Source: DASXUG01 sp964620425 (lineage in GTDB: Bacteria > Pseudomonadota > Gammaproteobacteria > Burkholderiales > Methylophilaceae). From it: a stretch of DNA of 64,000 bases. The position numbers were made by a program, and so were the translations under genes. Positions 36,130 through 45,194 of the stretch are shown here, piece by piece. Positions within the stretch are counted from its first letter, which is position 1, and each line of letters starts with the position of its first letter. The notes below the pieces were generated by a model. The model made no database searches. It was not told the DNA's origin and saw nothing but the letters and a program-made list of their open reading frames with translations. The stretch spans positions 434,001 to 498,000 of the forward strand of contig CAZUGV010000002.1 in the NCBI GenBank assembly GCA_964620425.1, written 5' to 3'.

Positions 36130-37431
36130 ATGAGCTTAATTAACCAAATGTTACAAGATTTAGATCGCCGCAATGCCAGTATGGTAGGCTCAATTCCACT
36201 CGAAAATGTGCGTGTCAGCGAGCGTGAACGATTAGGTGGTTCTGCAACTGAAAATGCAGAACCATTCACCCCTGTAAAAAAACCTAACATCAAGCTTGCA
36301 ATTGGTTTGATAGGGTTGTCACTGTTTACGGTTGCAGGCTGGTATGCCACAACGCAAATGCACTTACCGCTATTGAAAATCATGCAGCAACATCCAAATG
36401 CACTACAAACAGATGTGATTTCTAGCGCCCATGCAAACGTGCCAGAAATCCAAAAATCTAATAATCGCACAACACAAAAAGCCGCAATAGCTGCGCAACA
36501 CAATACTCAAGAACATGTACAAACTGCAAATATCAACCAACAATTAGCACTGTTGACCAAAGCCGAAATTACCAACTCAGCGCTGTTGCAAGCTAAAATT
36601 GAAGAGATTAATCAGTTAAAATCGCAATTACAACAAATGGCACAAGACGCTACCCATCGTCAATTCACGGCTCACACCCCCGCAGTTAAAACCAAGCCCG
36701 TGCCCACACCCAGTGTAGATAGCGTTACAAAAGCGGCTGATCCCTCTGTGGCGGAAACAACGGTTTCTCGTACCTATGAAAAAGCAACGGTTGAGGCGAC
36801 GATAGAAAGCCCTAAACCCTTAGCTATTAAACCAGCGTTCAACAAGCAGGTTTCACCAGAGCAAGAGGCGGAAAATAATTACAACCAAGCATTAGCGATG
36901 TTACAGCTTGGTCGCGCTTCTGAAGCGCAGGTGCTGTTAAGTAAAGCGCTCACTGCAAATCCAAATAATTATGATATTCGACAAACATTGGTCGGAGTTT
37001 TGGTAGATTTAAAACGCAATAATGAAGCCATCGATTTTTTAAAAGCAGGCTTACAGCTAGCACCACAACAACTCGGCTTTACCCAAATGTTGGCGCGTTT
37101 GCTAGTGGAAAACAACCAACGTGACGAGGCCTTGGCGGTGCTCACTAAAGCATCTCCATATGCACATGGCGATGCGCAATATCACGCATTTTTAGCCGCA
37201 TTATTGCAGAGTGAAGAGCAACACAAAGACGCTATTGATCACTACTTGATTGCACTTAAACACGGCAACCAAGCCAACTGGTTAGTAGGCTTAGGCATTT
37301 CACTGCAAGCCGAGGGTCGTATGCAAGAAGCGCGTGAGATTTACACCAAAGCGCAAAGCACGCAACTCAATGCAGATTTGGCGCAGTTTGTAGATCAGCG
37401 ATTGAAACAAGTGCAACAGCAAATTAATTAG
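36130..37431 (+). CDS. mshN: MSHA biogenesis TPR protein MshN
   Basis: A 433-residue bitopic protein starting MSLINQMLQDLDRRNA, characteristic of MshN. A membrane segment lies at about 55-75 (LAIGLIGLSLFTVAGWY), followed by a coiled coil (about 130-180), a Pro/Thr linker, and TPR repeats (about 250-430). Last gene of the MSHA operon, four bases after mshM, followed by a strong terminator. Confidence 0.9.
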   Translation: MSLINQMLQDLDRRNASMVGSIPLENVRVSERERLGGSATENAEPFTPVKKPNIKLAIGLIGLSLFTVAGWYATTQMHLPLLKIMQQHPNALQTDVISSAHANVPEIQKSNNRTTQKAAIAAQHNTQEHVQTANINQQLALLTKAEITNSALLQAKIEEINQLKSQLQQMAQDATHRQFTAHTPAVKTKPVPTPSVDSVTKAADPSVAETTVSRTYEKATVEATIESPKPLAIKPAFNKQVSPEQEAENNYNQALAMLQLGRASEAQVLLSKALTANPNNYDIRQTLVGVLVDLKRNNEAIDFLKAGLQLAPQQLGFTQMLARLLVENNQRDEALAVLTKASPYAHGDAQYHAFLAALLQSEEQHKDAIDHYLIALKHGNQANWLVGLGISLQAEGRMQEAREIYTKAQSTQLNADLAQFVDQRLKQVQQQIN

Positions 37432-37454
37432 TCAATTTGGGAAGTCAATTGTTG

Positions 37455-37484
37455 GCACAAAGCCCCTGTGATGGGGCTTTGTGC
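37455..37484 (+). terminator. Terminator after the MSHA operon
   Basis: GCACAAAGCCCC and GGGGCTTTGTGC form a perfect 12-bp stem with a 6-base loop, 24 bp after mshN; the tail is TTAATAAG. Between here and 37608 nothing else is seen except an AT-rich palindrome (CATTAATTAA...) that runs into the next stop codon. Confidence 0.85.
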
Positions 37485-37607
37485 TTAATAAGCCCAAAAA
37501 CAAAAACGCGCTTAACTATTTCCTTCTTTTTTAATACCGTCTTTTTTAGGCGCTGGATTAAAAGTTTAGCCCACCATACTGAATGCCATTAATTAATATT
37601 TTTTTAA

Positions 37608-38060
37608 TTAATGACTTACGCGCGTTTTTCCGCCAATTTCAACCAAGCGCACTTTTTCACCTGGTTCAAATTTATCGTCGGCCTCTTGTACGATTGCAAC
37701 TAGCGTACCGTTTTCAAGTTTTACGGTAATCTCAAGTGCGTCTTTGCGAGTCAACCCCTCTTCTGCAGCTGAGCCCGCTAAACCGCCAGCCACTGCGCCA
37801 ATTGCCGCCATGATTGCAGAACCTTTGCCTTGCCCAATTGTACTTCCCGCTACCCCGCCAATGACGCCACCAGCTATAGCGCCCACAGGGCTTTTCGTGC
37901 CTTCAAGTTGTACTTGGCGAACGCTTTCTACCACACCCATTTTGACGGTTTGCACTTTACGGGCTTCATCGCGACTGTAAACGCTGCCTGAGTTAGAAGT
38001 GGCGCAAGCACCTAAAACCAAACTCAATGTTGCTATAGCTAATAAATGGGTCATACGCAT
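37608..38060 (-). CDS. Glycine-zipper outer-membrane lipoprotein (SlyB/17-kDa antigen family)
   Basis: A 150-residue lipoprotein: signal peptide with lipobox LGAC (about 16-19) and a double glycine-zipper (GAIAGGVIGGVAGSTIG and AIGAVAGGLAGSAAEEG, about 65-105), then a small C-terminal beta domain (LEITVKLENGTLVAIVQE). AAGGAG lies seven bases before the ATG at 38060. SlyB-type proteins sit in the outer membrane and stabilise it under stress. Monocistronic or downstream of the PfkB kinase gene (31 bp gap). Confidence 0.88.
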   Translation of the reverse strand: MRMTHLLAIATLSLVLGACATSNSGSVYSRDEARKVQTVKMGVVESVRQVQLEGTKSPVGAIAGGVIGGVAGSTIGQGKGSAIMAAIGAVAGGLAGSAAEEGLTRKDALEITVKLENGTLVAIVQEADDKFEPGEKVRLVEIGGKTRVSH

Positions 38061-38091
38061 GTTAACTCTCCTTAATGGACATAACATCAGT

Positions 38092-39036
38092 TTACTCGTC
38101 TAGTTTGACGCTATCGACCAATGCTTGGGTGTAAATATTTTCAATCTCTTGCCGCGTTGGCTGATGGTTTTGACCACCACGACTCGCAATTTTAATTGCG
38201 CCCATCACAGACGCTAATCTGCCACACGTTGGCCAATCCCATCCACGCTGCATGCCGTAGAGCAAGCCTGCACGATAGGCATCGCCACAGCCTGTTGGGT
38301 CTACCACGGCATCTGCTTTAACGCTGGGGATGTCATAACGTTGACCATCCGCGTAAATAGTTGAACCATTTGCACCTTGGGTGACAATGAGCGCTTTTAC
38401 TTTAGTTGCCAATACTTCAATGCTGTGACCTGTTTTTTCTTGTAAAAGTTGCGCTTCATAATCATTCACGGCGAGAAAATCAGCCATGTCAATAAAGTGC
38501 ATGAGCTCTTCCCCATTAAACATCGGCAAACCTTGACCTGGGTCAAACAAGAAGGGAATCCCCGCTTCGTGGCACTCACGCGCATGCTGAAACATACCAT
38601 CGCGACCATCGGGCGCAATAATTGCAAGCGTTACGCCTTGGGTATCTTTCACACTGTTTTGGTGTGATTCATTCATCGCCCCAGGGTGAAACGCGGTGAT
38701 TTGGTTATCGTCTAAATCAGTTGTAATAAAAGCTTGCGCGGTAAAGCTATTGCCGATAGTTTTAATGTGCTGGCGGCTGATGCCATTTTTATCTAACCAC
38801 GCCACGTATGAGCTAAAGTCATCTCCAACAGTAGCCATGATCAGCGGATTATCTTCTAAAAGCATGAGATTGTAGGCAATGTTGCCCGCAGTGCCACCGA
38901 ACTCGCGACGCATTTCAGGCACTAAAAAAGCCACGTTTAACATGTGAATTTTGTCGGGCAAAATATGTTCTTTAAATTGACCTGGAAACACCATAATGGT
39001 GTCAAACGCGAGTGAGCCGCAGATAAGAGTTTGCAT
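38092..39036 (-). CDS. PfkB-family carbohydrate/nucleoside kinase
   Basis: A 314-residue ribokinase-fold enzyme. Seen: GGTAGNIAYNL near residue 47 and DPTGCGDAYRAGLLYG near 250, with the GxGD anion hole and catalytic Asp. The sequence is of the group usually annotated as adenosine/sugar kinase in betaproteobacteria; the substrate cannot be fixed by eye. It is divergent from gpmI, with a 284-bp gap (39037-39320) in which I see no clear promoter or structured element. Confidence 0.85.
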   Translation of the reverse strand: MQTLICGSLAFDTIMVFPGQFKEHILPDKIHMLNVAFLVPEMRREFGGTAGNIAYNLMLLEDNPLIMATVGDDFSSYVAWLDKNGISRQHIKTIGNSFTAQAFITTDLDDNQITAFHPGAMNESHQNSVKDTQGVTLAIIAPDGRDGMFQHARECHEAGIPFLFDPGQGLPMFNGEELMHFIDMADFLAVNDYEAQLLQEKTGHSIEVLATKVKALIVTQGANGSTIYADGQRYDIPSVKADAVVDPTGCGDAYRAGLLYGMQRGWDWPTCGRLASVMGAIKIASRGGQNHQPTRQEIENIYTQALVDSVKLDE

Positions 39037-39320
39037 GGAAGTTTCTTTATAAGTAGTGAGTGATTAAAAATAGTATTATCCCATCATTCAATAATTCGAC
39101 AAGTTGAGTATGGCTATTCAATCCCAAATTATTTTCGTTTGATCCATCTTCTTATGTGCGTTCAAAGTGAGTTGTCGAGTGTTAGCGTTACAATTTATGC
39201 AAGATTTATTGCTCGAAACCCACTAAAATTAAAAGTAGTGCGATAATTTGCCGAAATAGAGATTTAGACAAATAAAAGCTGCTTTAGATAAAGTAAGCTC
39301 ATTTAAATTAGGATAACCCA

Positions 39321-40862
39321 ATGAACATCACCCCAGTAATATTGCTAATTCTTGATGGTTTTGGCTACCGTGAAGAGGCCACCGACAACGCGATTGCCCA
39401 GGCCAACAAACCTAATTGGGATGCGCTTTGGAAGCAGTATCCACATACGCTCATCAACGCTTCAGAAAGCTTTGTTGGCTTACCAGCAGGGCAAATGGGC
39501 AACTCTGAAGTGGGGCATTTGAACATTGGTGCAGGTCGTATTGTGTTTCAAGAGTTTGAACGCATTAACAATTCAATTAGTTCTGGCGAGTTTTATAAAT
39601 TGCCCACATTGGTTGATGCCATGCATCAGGCCAAAAATGCAGATAAAGCCGTTCACATTTTTGGGGTGGTGTCAGATGGCGGTGTACATAGTCACCAAGA
39701 CCATATCCATGCCATGATTACCATGGCTGCAAAATCAGGGGTGAATAAAATTTATGTTCACGCGTTTTTAGATGGACGCGATACGCCACCTGTCAGTGCA
39801 AAACCTTATTTGCAAAAGCTGGAAGATCATTGCAAAACAGTGAGTAATGCAAAAATTGCTAGTATTTGTGGGCGTTATTATGCGATGGATAGAGATAAAC
39901 GCTGGGAGCGTGTTGCCCCTGCTTATAAGTTGTTGTCTGAAGGTGTTGGCGAATTTACTGCTAGTTCCGCACTTGAAGGGTTGGAGGCGGCTTATGCACG
40001 TAGCGAAAATGATGAGTTTGTCAAAGCCACCGCCATCACTCAAGCAGGTGAAGCGCCAATTCGCATGCAAGATGGCGATGTGATTGTATTTATGAATTTC
40101 CGCTCAGACCGTGCGCGCCAAATGACGACTTGCTTCCTAGATGACAGCTTTACGGGCTTTGAGCGCGAATATCGCCCTAAACTCGGCGGATATTACACAC
40201 TTACGATGTACGATATTAATGAGAAAAATGCACAAGTGATATTCTCACCTAACAATGTAACCAATACTTTTGGCGAATATCTTTCTAAGCTTGGTCTTAA
40301 ACAGCTGAGGATTGCCGAAACTGAAAAATATCCTCACGTCACTTTCTTTTTTAACGGTGGTGAGGAGCAAGTGTTTGCTGGCGAAGACCGTGTTTTAGTG
40401 CCATCTCCCAAGGTTGCCACTTATGATTTACAACCAGAGATGAGCGCGCCAGAAGTCACTAATAAATTAGTAGAGGCCATTTTAAGTAAGCAATATGGCG
40501 CGATTATTTGCAACTTTGCCAATTGCGACATGGTAGGTCATACGGGCATTTTACCCGCTGCCATTAAAGCGGTTGAAACGCTAGACACCTGTATTGGCCG
40601 CGTAGTTCAGGCCATGCAAAGTATTGGTGGTGAAGTCATTATTACTGCCGACCATGGCAATGCAGAGCAAATGCAAGACATTGAAAATAACCAGCCACAC
40701 ACGCAACACACCACTAATTTAGTGCCTTTGTTATATATTGGTCGCCCTGCGACTATGGCAGCCACAGGCGCGCTATCAGACATTGCACCAAGCTTGTTGA
40801 AAATGATGGGCTTGCCACAACCTGTTGAAATGACTGGAAAAGCTCTCATTGATTTTGCGTAA
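39321..40862 (+). CDS. gpmI: Cofactor-independent phosphoglycerate mutase
   Basis: A 513-residue enzyme interconverting 3- and 2-phosphoglycerate, with the two Mn ions bound by the alkaline-phosphatase fold. Seen: LILDGFG with Asp12, GQMGNSEVGH with phosphoserine Ser62, DGRDTPP, FRSDRARQ, ADHGNAEQM. Full length for the family. AGGA lies eight bases before the ATG. envC follows, overlapping or nearly so. Confidence 0.97.
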   Translation: MNITPVILLILDGFGYREEATDNAIAQANKPNWDALWKQYPHTLINASESFVGLPAGQMGNSEVGHLNIGAGRIVFQEFERINNSISSGEFYKLPTLVDAMHQAKNADKAVHIFGVVSDGGVHSHQDHIHAMITMAAKSGVNKIYVHAFLDGRDTPPVSAKPYLQKLEDHCKTVSNAKIASICGRYYAMDRDKRWERVAPAYKLLSEGVGEFTASSALEGLEAAYARSENDEFVKATAITQAGEAPIRMQDGDVIVFMNFRSDRARQMTTCFLDDSFTGFEREYRPKLGGYYTLTMYDINEKNAQVIFSPNNVTNTFGEYLSKLGLKQLRIAETEKYPHVTFFFNGGEEQVFAGEDRVLVPSPKVATYDLQPEMSAPEVTNKLVEAILSKQYGAIICNFANCDMVGHTGILPAAIKAVETLDTCIGRVVQAMQSIGGEVIITADHGNAEQMQDIENNQPHTQHTTNLVPLLYIGRPATMAATGALSDIAPSLLKMMGLPQPVEMTGKALIDFA

Positions 40863-40890
40863 TCATTTAGTATTGACTCAGCTATCTACA

Positions 40891-42477
40891 GTGAAGCTTT
40901 TATCCCATTCGTTTTCAATTTGCATGCTTGCATGCAGTGTGTTTTGGCTCGCGAGTTTTAACGTTAGCGCAAAAGAGATTGAGTCGGAAAATTCTGCCAC
41001 TAAAATTCATCGTGAGATTCAAACAAAATCATCCAAAAATGCCAGCAAGTCAGAAAAAAATGATAAGGCTTCGGCTAAGTCTGCGGGGAAAAAAGGTATC
41101 ACAACAAAATCTGCAGAGCGAAAGGCAACATATGGCGACAAGACACATTTAACAGAAAGCCATGTAAAGCAGAAAGTTGTAAAAAATAAGGATTTAAAAC
41201 CAAAAGTTGAGCAATCTAAGGTTGCGCACTCTAGGGTTGAACACTCTAGGGTTGAGCTAAGTAACATTCATCAACGGATTGAATCACTTCAAAAAGATCT
41301 CGCCAACAAACAAGAAGCACAGGCCGATGTAACAGATGCTCTCAAACAAAGTGAAAAATCAATCAGCGACACTAACCGCAAGTTGTTTGAGCTGAATCAG
41401 AAACATAAAGAAAATCGCAGTACGCTTAATGTCTTACAACAGCAGAGAGTTAGCCTAGAAAGTACCATTGCACAACAAAAAGCTTTATTAGCCTCGCAGT
41501 ACTATCAGCAATATATTCACGGCAAACCTAACTACATTCAAGTGGTGTTGCAGGAGCAGCAGCCTGGCGCAATTGCACGACAGCTGGAGTATTTGGGTTA
41601 TATCTCTCGTGCGCGCTCACAGCTTATTGAGTCTATGAATGATAACCTTGCAACCGTTACCAAGCTCAATGCTCAAACTGCCGACACCTTAAAGCAAATC
41701 GCTATGCTGAAAACTGAGCAAGAGAAACAGCACATTGCCTTGGTATCGGAAAAAAATGAGCGCAGCCAAATGTTGGTAAAATTATCGACACAAATCAGTG
41801 CGCAACGAAACGAGATTGAAAAGTTGAAGCGCGATGAAGCCAATCTATCGCAACTAGTAGAAAATCTTACGCGTAAACTTGCAGAACAAGCGGCACGTCA
41901 AAAACTGGCAAGAAATCAGCCAAAACCTAGCAAACCTAAAGCCAATCAAGCGCACGAAGAGCCCAGTAGAGTTGATAAGAATAATACTGATAAGAATGAT
42001 GCAGAAACTGTAGTACCTCAGCGCAGCACAACCATTGCGCGCAATGACACCTTGCCCTCAGAAGCATTTGAAGGTGGGAATTTTGCTCAATTACGTGGGA
42101 AACTTAATCTTCCCGTACGTGGGGAGCTAACGAATCATTTTGGTGATGCACGTGCCGATACTGGCGTTTTATGGAAGGGGCTCTTCATTCGCGCTAATGA
42201 AGGTAGCGAGGTCAAGTCTATTGCCAGTGGTCGCGTGGTGTTTGCTGATTGGATGCGCGGGTTTGGTAACTTGCTGATTATTGACCATGGTGACGGCTAT
42301 ATGAGCTTGTACGGCAATAACCAAGCGCTACTGCGTAAAGTAGGTAGCACAGTCAAGGGCGGGGAAACTGTTGCCTCAGTTGGCAACAGTGGCGGCAATG
42401 AAACAAACGGCTTATATTATGAGCTACGCAAGCAAAGCAGGCCATTTGATCCGCTGAGTTGGAGCGTGGTTCGATAA
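40891..42477 (+). CDS. envC: EnvC-like murein hydrolase activator
   Basis: A periplasmic protein of about 528 residues. Signal peptide (LLSHSFSICMLACSVFWLASFNVSA), a low-complexity Lys/Ser-rich stretch, two long coiled coils (about 130-210 and 250-340), a disordered linker and a C-terminal LytM domain. The LytM metal ligands look degenerate: the usual HxH is replaced by YYELR, as in EnvC, which activates amidases instead of cutting murein. The start is uncertain: TTG at 40849, GTG at 40891 and ATG at 40924 are all in frame. I use the GTG because it gives a positively charged signal peptide. Tail-to-tail with prc. Confidence 0.88.
   Translation: MKLLSHSFSICMLACSVFWLASFNVSAKEIESENSATKIHREIQTKSSKNASKSEKNDKASAKSAGKKGITTKSAERKATYGDKTHLTESHVKQKVVKNKDLKPKVEQSKVAHSRVEHSRVELSNIHQRIESLQKDLANKQEAQADVTDALKQSEKSISDTNRKLFELNQKHKENRSTLNVLQQQRVSLESTIAQQKALLASQYYQQYIHGKPNYIQVVLQEQQPGAIARQLEYLGYISRARSQLIESMNDNLATVTKLNAQTADTLKQIAMLKTEQEKQHIALVSEKNERSQMLVKLSTQISAQRNEIEKLKRDEANLSQLVENLTRKLAEQAARQKLARNQPKPSKPKANQAHEEPSRVDKNNTDKNDAETVVPQRSTTIARNDTLPSEAFEGGNFAQLRGKLNLPVRGELTNHFGDARADTGVLWKGLFIRANEGSEVKSIASGRVVFADWMRGFGNLLIIDHGDGYMSLYGNNQALLRKVGSTVKGGETVASVGNSGGNETNGLYYELRKQSRPFDPLSWSVVR
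41224..41255 (+). repeat. Short tandem repeat in envC
   Basis: Two adjacent 15-bp units, CACTCTAGGGTTGAA and CACTCTAGGGTTGAG, encode HSRVE-HSRVE before the first coiled coil. A related unit (GCACTCTAGG) starts the run. Confidence 0.6.
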
Positions 42478-42516
42478 AATGCTTTGTTGAGCGTAGCCTT
42501 GGTTGAAAAAACCACG

Positions 42517-44655
42517 TTATTGCTGGGATGTTGTCACCCTAGATTGTTGCCTGATCAACCCTACTTGATCGCTCATAATATGCGCAGCTTCATTCAATAA
42601 AATATCTTTAGATTCTTTTTGTGCTTTTTCTAGGGCAAGATCTGTATCTAAATTACGTTCATTTGATTGCAAACCATCGTCTTGTGTTAAGTTAGGTAAT
42701 TTAGATGTCTTATCTTTTCCAGTTTTGTCGGTAATTTTTACATCTTTGCGAGCTGCAATTTTAGCTTCTTTGGTATCTCGCTCTTTTTGTCTCTCCGCTA
42801 GATTCAGAGAGATGGAATTTTTTTCCCGTTCAACTTTAAATTCCGAAATATCGTTTAGCAAATATTGAAACTCTTTATCCTTGGCAATACGTGCATCATG
42901 ATTTGCGGTGAGCGTTGAGATGAGTGGTTTTAACTCTTTGCTGGTTTTGTAGTCCGCCGATTTAATTTGTGACCAAGGTAAAGCATTGGTGAAGCTAGAT
43001 TCTCCATAATTATCGTAATCAGTGAGTGATGGCATAGTAATGTCTGGCACTACCCCACGTAATTGCGTTGTCCCGCCATTGATGCGGAAAAACTGCGCAA
43101 TCGTAATTTTCAGCTCGCCAAATTTAGGTTTCTCATTTTTAACGAGATGATCCAAATCTACCACCGTTTGCACTGTGCCTTTACCAAAACTGGTTTCGCC
43201 AATGATGACGCCACGTCCGTAATCTTGAATCGCAGCGGCAAAAATTTCAGAGGCCGAAGCAGAGGCGCGGTTGATTAACACGCCGACAGGCTTATCCCAA
43301 ACGATGCCAGCTTTTGTGTCAAAATCCACCTTGATGTTGCCTTTGGAGTCACGCTCTTGCAGAACGGGGCCTTGGTCAATAAATAAGCCTGTCAGATTGA
43401 CTGCTTCATCTAGCGAGCCACCGCCGTTATTGCGTAAATCAATAATCAAACTATCTACATTTTCTTTTTTAAGTTCATCTATCAGTTTGTTGACGTCGCG
43501 TGAGGCGCTTTTAAAATCTTTATCACCTCTGGCATGTGCTGCAAAATCTTCATAAAAAACAGGCAAAGTAATCACGCCAACTCTACGCTTTACGTCACCG
43601 TCTTTGACATCAATGATAGATTTTTTTGCGTCCTGCTTCTCTAGACTAATTTTTTTGCGTATCAGCGAGATAAAAACATGTTTGCCATCAGGTCCGGCTT
43701 CAGCGGGTAATACTTCTAAAACGACGGTTGAGTCGCTCTGGCCACGAATTAGCGCAACCGTGTCATCAATTCTCCAGCCTGTAACATCGACGATAGCGCC
43801 TTTCTCTCCTTGACCTACACCAAGAATACGATCACCAATTTTGAGTTTTTGAGATAATGCTGCTGGCCCACCTGGAACCAATTCACGAATCGTCGTGTAT
43901 TCATCTTTATCTTCAAGTACAGCACCAATACCTTCTAAAGATAACTTCATTGAAATATCAAAGTCTTCGGAGGCGCGAATGCCAAAATAATTCGTATGGG
44001 GATCGACCGCCATTGCATATGCGTTCATAAATGTTTGAAAAACATCATCGCCTTTAAGCTTTGCGGCTTTTTTAAGGTAGTTGTCATAACGTTTGTTGAG
44101 CACTTCAAGAATCGTTTTATCATCTTTACCAGCGAGTTTTAACCTCAGCCAGTCATTTTTAACGCGCTTACGCCAAAAATCATGAATCTCATCTTCTGTT
44201 TTAAAGAAGTTGGCCTTGCTTCTATCGTATTGATAGCTTTCTTTGAGATTAAAATCCATCGGGACTTTAAGCTGATTTTTGGCATAGGTGATGCGATCAG
44301 CCATGCGTTGCTGATATAAGCTGAAAATTTTAAAAGGGATTGATAAATCTTCTTTCACCAAGTCATCATCTAGCCTTGTTTTGGCCTCGCTAAGCTGGTC
44401 AATGTCAGATTGGATGAAAAAGATTTTCTCGCTATCCAGCGATTTAATATATCCATCAAAAATCTTTTTGGAGGTCTCGTCATCTAATGGGATAGATTTG
44501 TAGTGGTATCGCGTCAAAATTTCTGAAGCTAAATGCGCTGCTTGCGCTTGCTCTTGCAGCGGTTTAAGCGTTGAGTTTGTGGCAAACACTTCTGCACAAA
44601 GCATTTGCGATGCGATCACAGAACCAATCAAAACGATGAGACGCGCAATTTTCAT
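42517..44655 (-). CDS. prc: Periplasmic tail-specific protease Prc (S41)
   Basis: A 712-residue protease: signal peptide (to CAEVFA), PDZ domain (about 235-330, LVPGGPAALSQKLKIGDRILGV), S41 core with nucleophile in NRASASASEIF near 466 and lysine in ETSFGKGTVQ near 489, and the Prc-type C-terminal region (about 590-700, Lys/Asp-rich). Length fits Prc, not the shorter CtpA. Degrades periplasmic proteins from their C-termini and regulates murein hydrolases. AAGG precedes the ATG. Confidence 0.93.
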   Translation of the reverse strand: MKIARLIVLIGSVIASQMLCAEVFATNSTLKPLQEQAQAAHLASEILTRYHYKSIPLDDETSKKIFDGYIKSLDSEKIFFIQSDIDQLSEAKTRLDDDLVKEDLSIPFKIFSLYQQRMADRITYAKNQLKVPMDFNLKESYQYDRSKANFFKTEDEIHDFWRKRVKNDWLRLKLAGKDDKTILEVLNKRYDNYLKKAAKLKGDDVFQTFMNAYAMAVDPHTNYFGIRASEDFDISMKLSLEGIGAVLEDKDEYTTIRELVPGGPAALSQKLKIGDRILGVGQGEKGAIVDVTGWRIDDTVALIRGQSDSTVVLEVLPAEAGPDGKHVFISLIRKKISLEKQDAKKSIIDVKDGDVKRRVGVITLPVFYEDFAAHARGDKDFKSASRDVNKLIDELKKENVDSLIIDLRNNGGGSLDEAVNLTGLFIDQGPVLQERDSKGNIKVDFDTKAGIVWDKPVGVLINRASASASEIFAAAIQDYGRGVIIGETSFGKGTVQTVVDLDHLVKNEKPKFGELKITIAQFFRINGGTTQLRGVVPDITMPSLTDYDNYGESSFTNALPWSQIKSADYKTSKELKPLISTLTANHDARIAKDKEFQYLLNDISEFKVEREKNSISLNLAERQKERDTKEAKIAARKDVKITDKTGKDKTSKLPNLTQDDGLQSNERNLDTDLALEKAQKESKDILLNEAAHIMSDQVGLIRQQSRVTTSQQ

Positions 44656-44663
44656 TCTAATGC

Positions 44664-44705
44664 CTTAAAAATAAATAACTTATGCTTAAAAATAAATAAC
44701 AGATG
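44664..44705. repeat. 21-bp tandem repeat upstream of prc
   Basis: CTTAAAAATAAATAAC occurs at 44664-44679 and again at 44685-44700, each followed by a related 5-mer (TTATG, AGATG). It is AT-rich and lies 9-50 bp upstream of the prc ATG, so it overlaps the leader or promoter. Confidence 0.8.
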
Positions 44706-45087
44706 TTAGGTGATGACGTGATTGTTATGATTATAACGGATGTCATTCGTTCAATAGTTTGTTGCAATCAACCGTATTTGTCCTTAAATCCCACCATTAT
44801 CCTTAATCAATGAGGGACAGCCTTAAATTACAAGCACTGTAAACTAGATAGTACCTGTTCAGGTGTTTTTCAGCCAAGTGTTTTCTGGATATCGCACTAA
44901 ATGTATGTCCAATCTTACACTTATGCGTTAATCAAGCGTATTTAGGTGATGGGTAGTGGGTTGCTGGCGAATCAGGCCATTGCTGTTTTCATCTCAGCGC
45001 TAATCATGTATCGTTGCTTTCTGGTTAAGTGAGGTTGTTTTGTCTGCGTGTATTTAAATCAGACGTAAAACATTCGCTTTTCTGCTT

Positions 45088-45135
45088 AACCCAATCGACT
45101 CCATAAAAAGTTGTATTTCATATGGTTGGGTTTTT
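45088..45135 (+). terminator. Terminator-like hairpin upstream of ydbH
   Basis: AACCCAA (45088-45094) pairs with TTGGGTT (45126-45132), with an inner CCATA/TATGG stem; TTT and GGGG follow. On the plus strand no annotated gene lies upstream to be terminated, so it may end an unannotated RNA or act as an attenuator of ydbH. Confidence 0.4.
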
Positions 45136-45194
45136 GGGGTAGTTAAAGCGGAATGGATTGGGTTTTAATATGCATTTTTTAACTGAGGCGTTTT

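Larger units (their letters stand above)
44656..45194. other. 539-bp intergenic region between prc and ydbH
   Basis: No convincing gene. It holds the prc upstream region with a 21-bp tandem repeat (44664-44705) and, at its far end, a hairpin with a T-run (45088-45135). Several weak -35/-10 pairs can be drawn on the plus strand (for example around TAGATA at 44845), none convincing. Confidence 0.6.

Noticed and set aside
37587..37613. AT-rich perfect palindrome CATTAATTAA/TTAATTAATG
   Set aside because: Overlaps the stop codon of the SlyB-like gene and lacks GC or a U-run; likely too weak to be a terminator.
42499..42515. TGGTT/AACCA hairpin between envC and prc
   Set aside because: Only five base pairs and no T-run; not enough to call a terminator.
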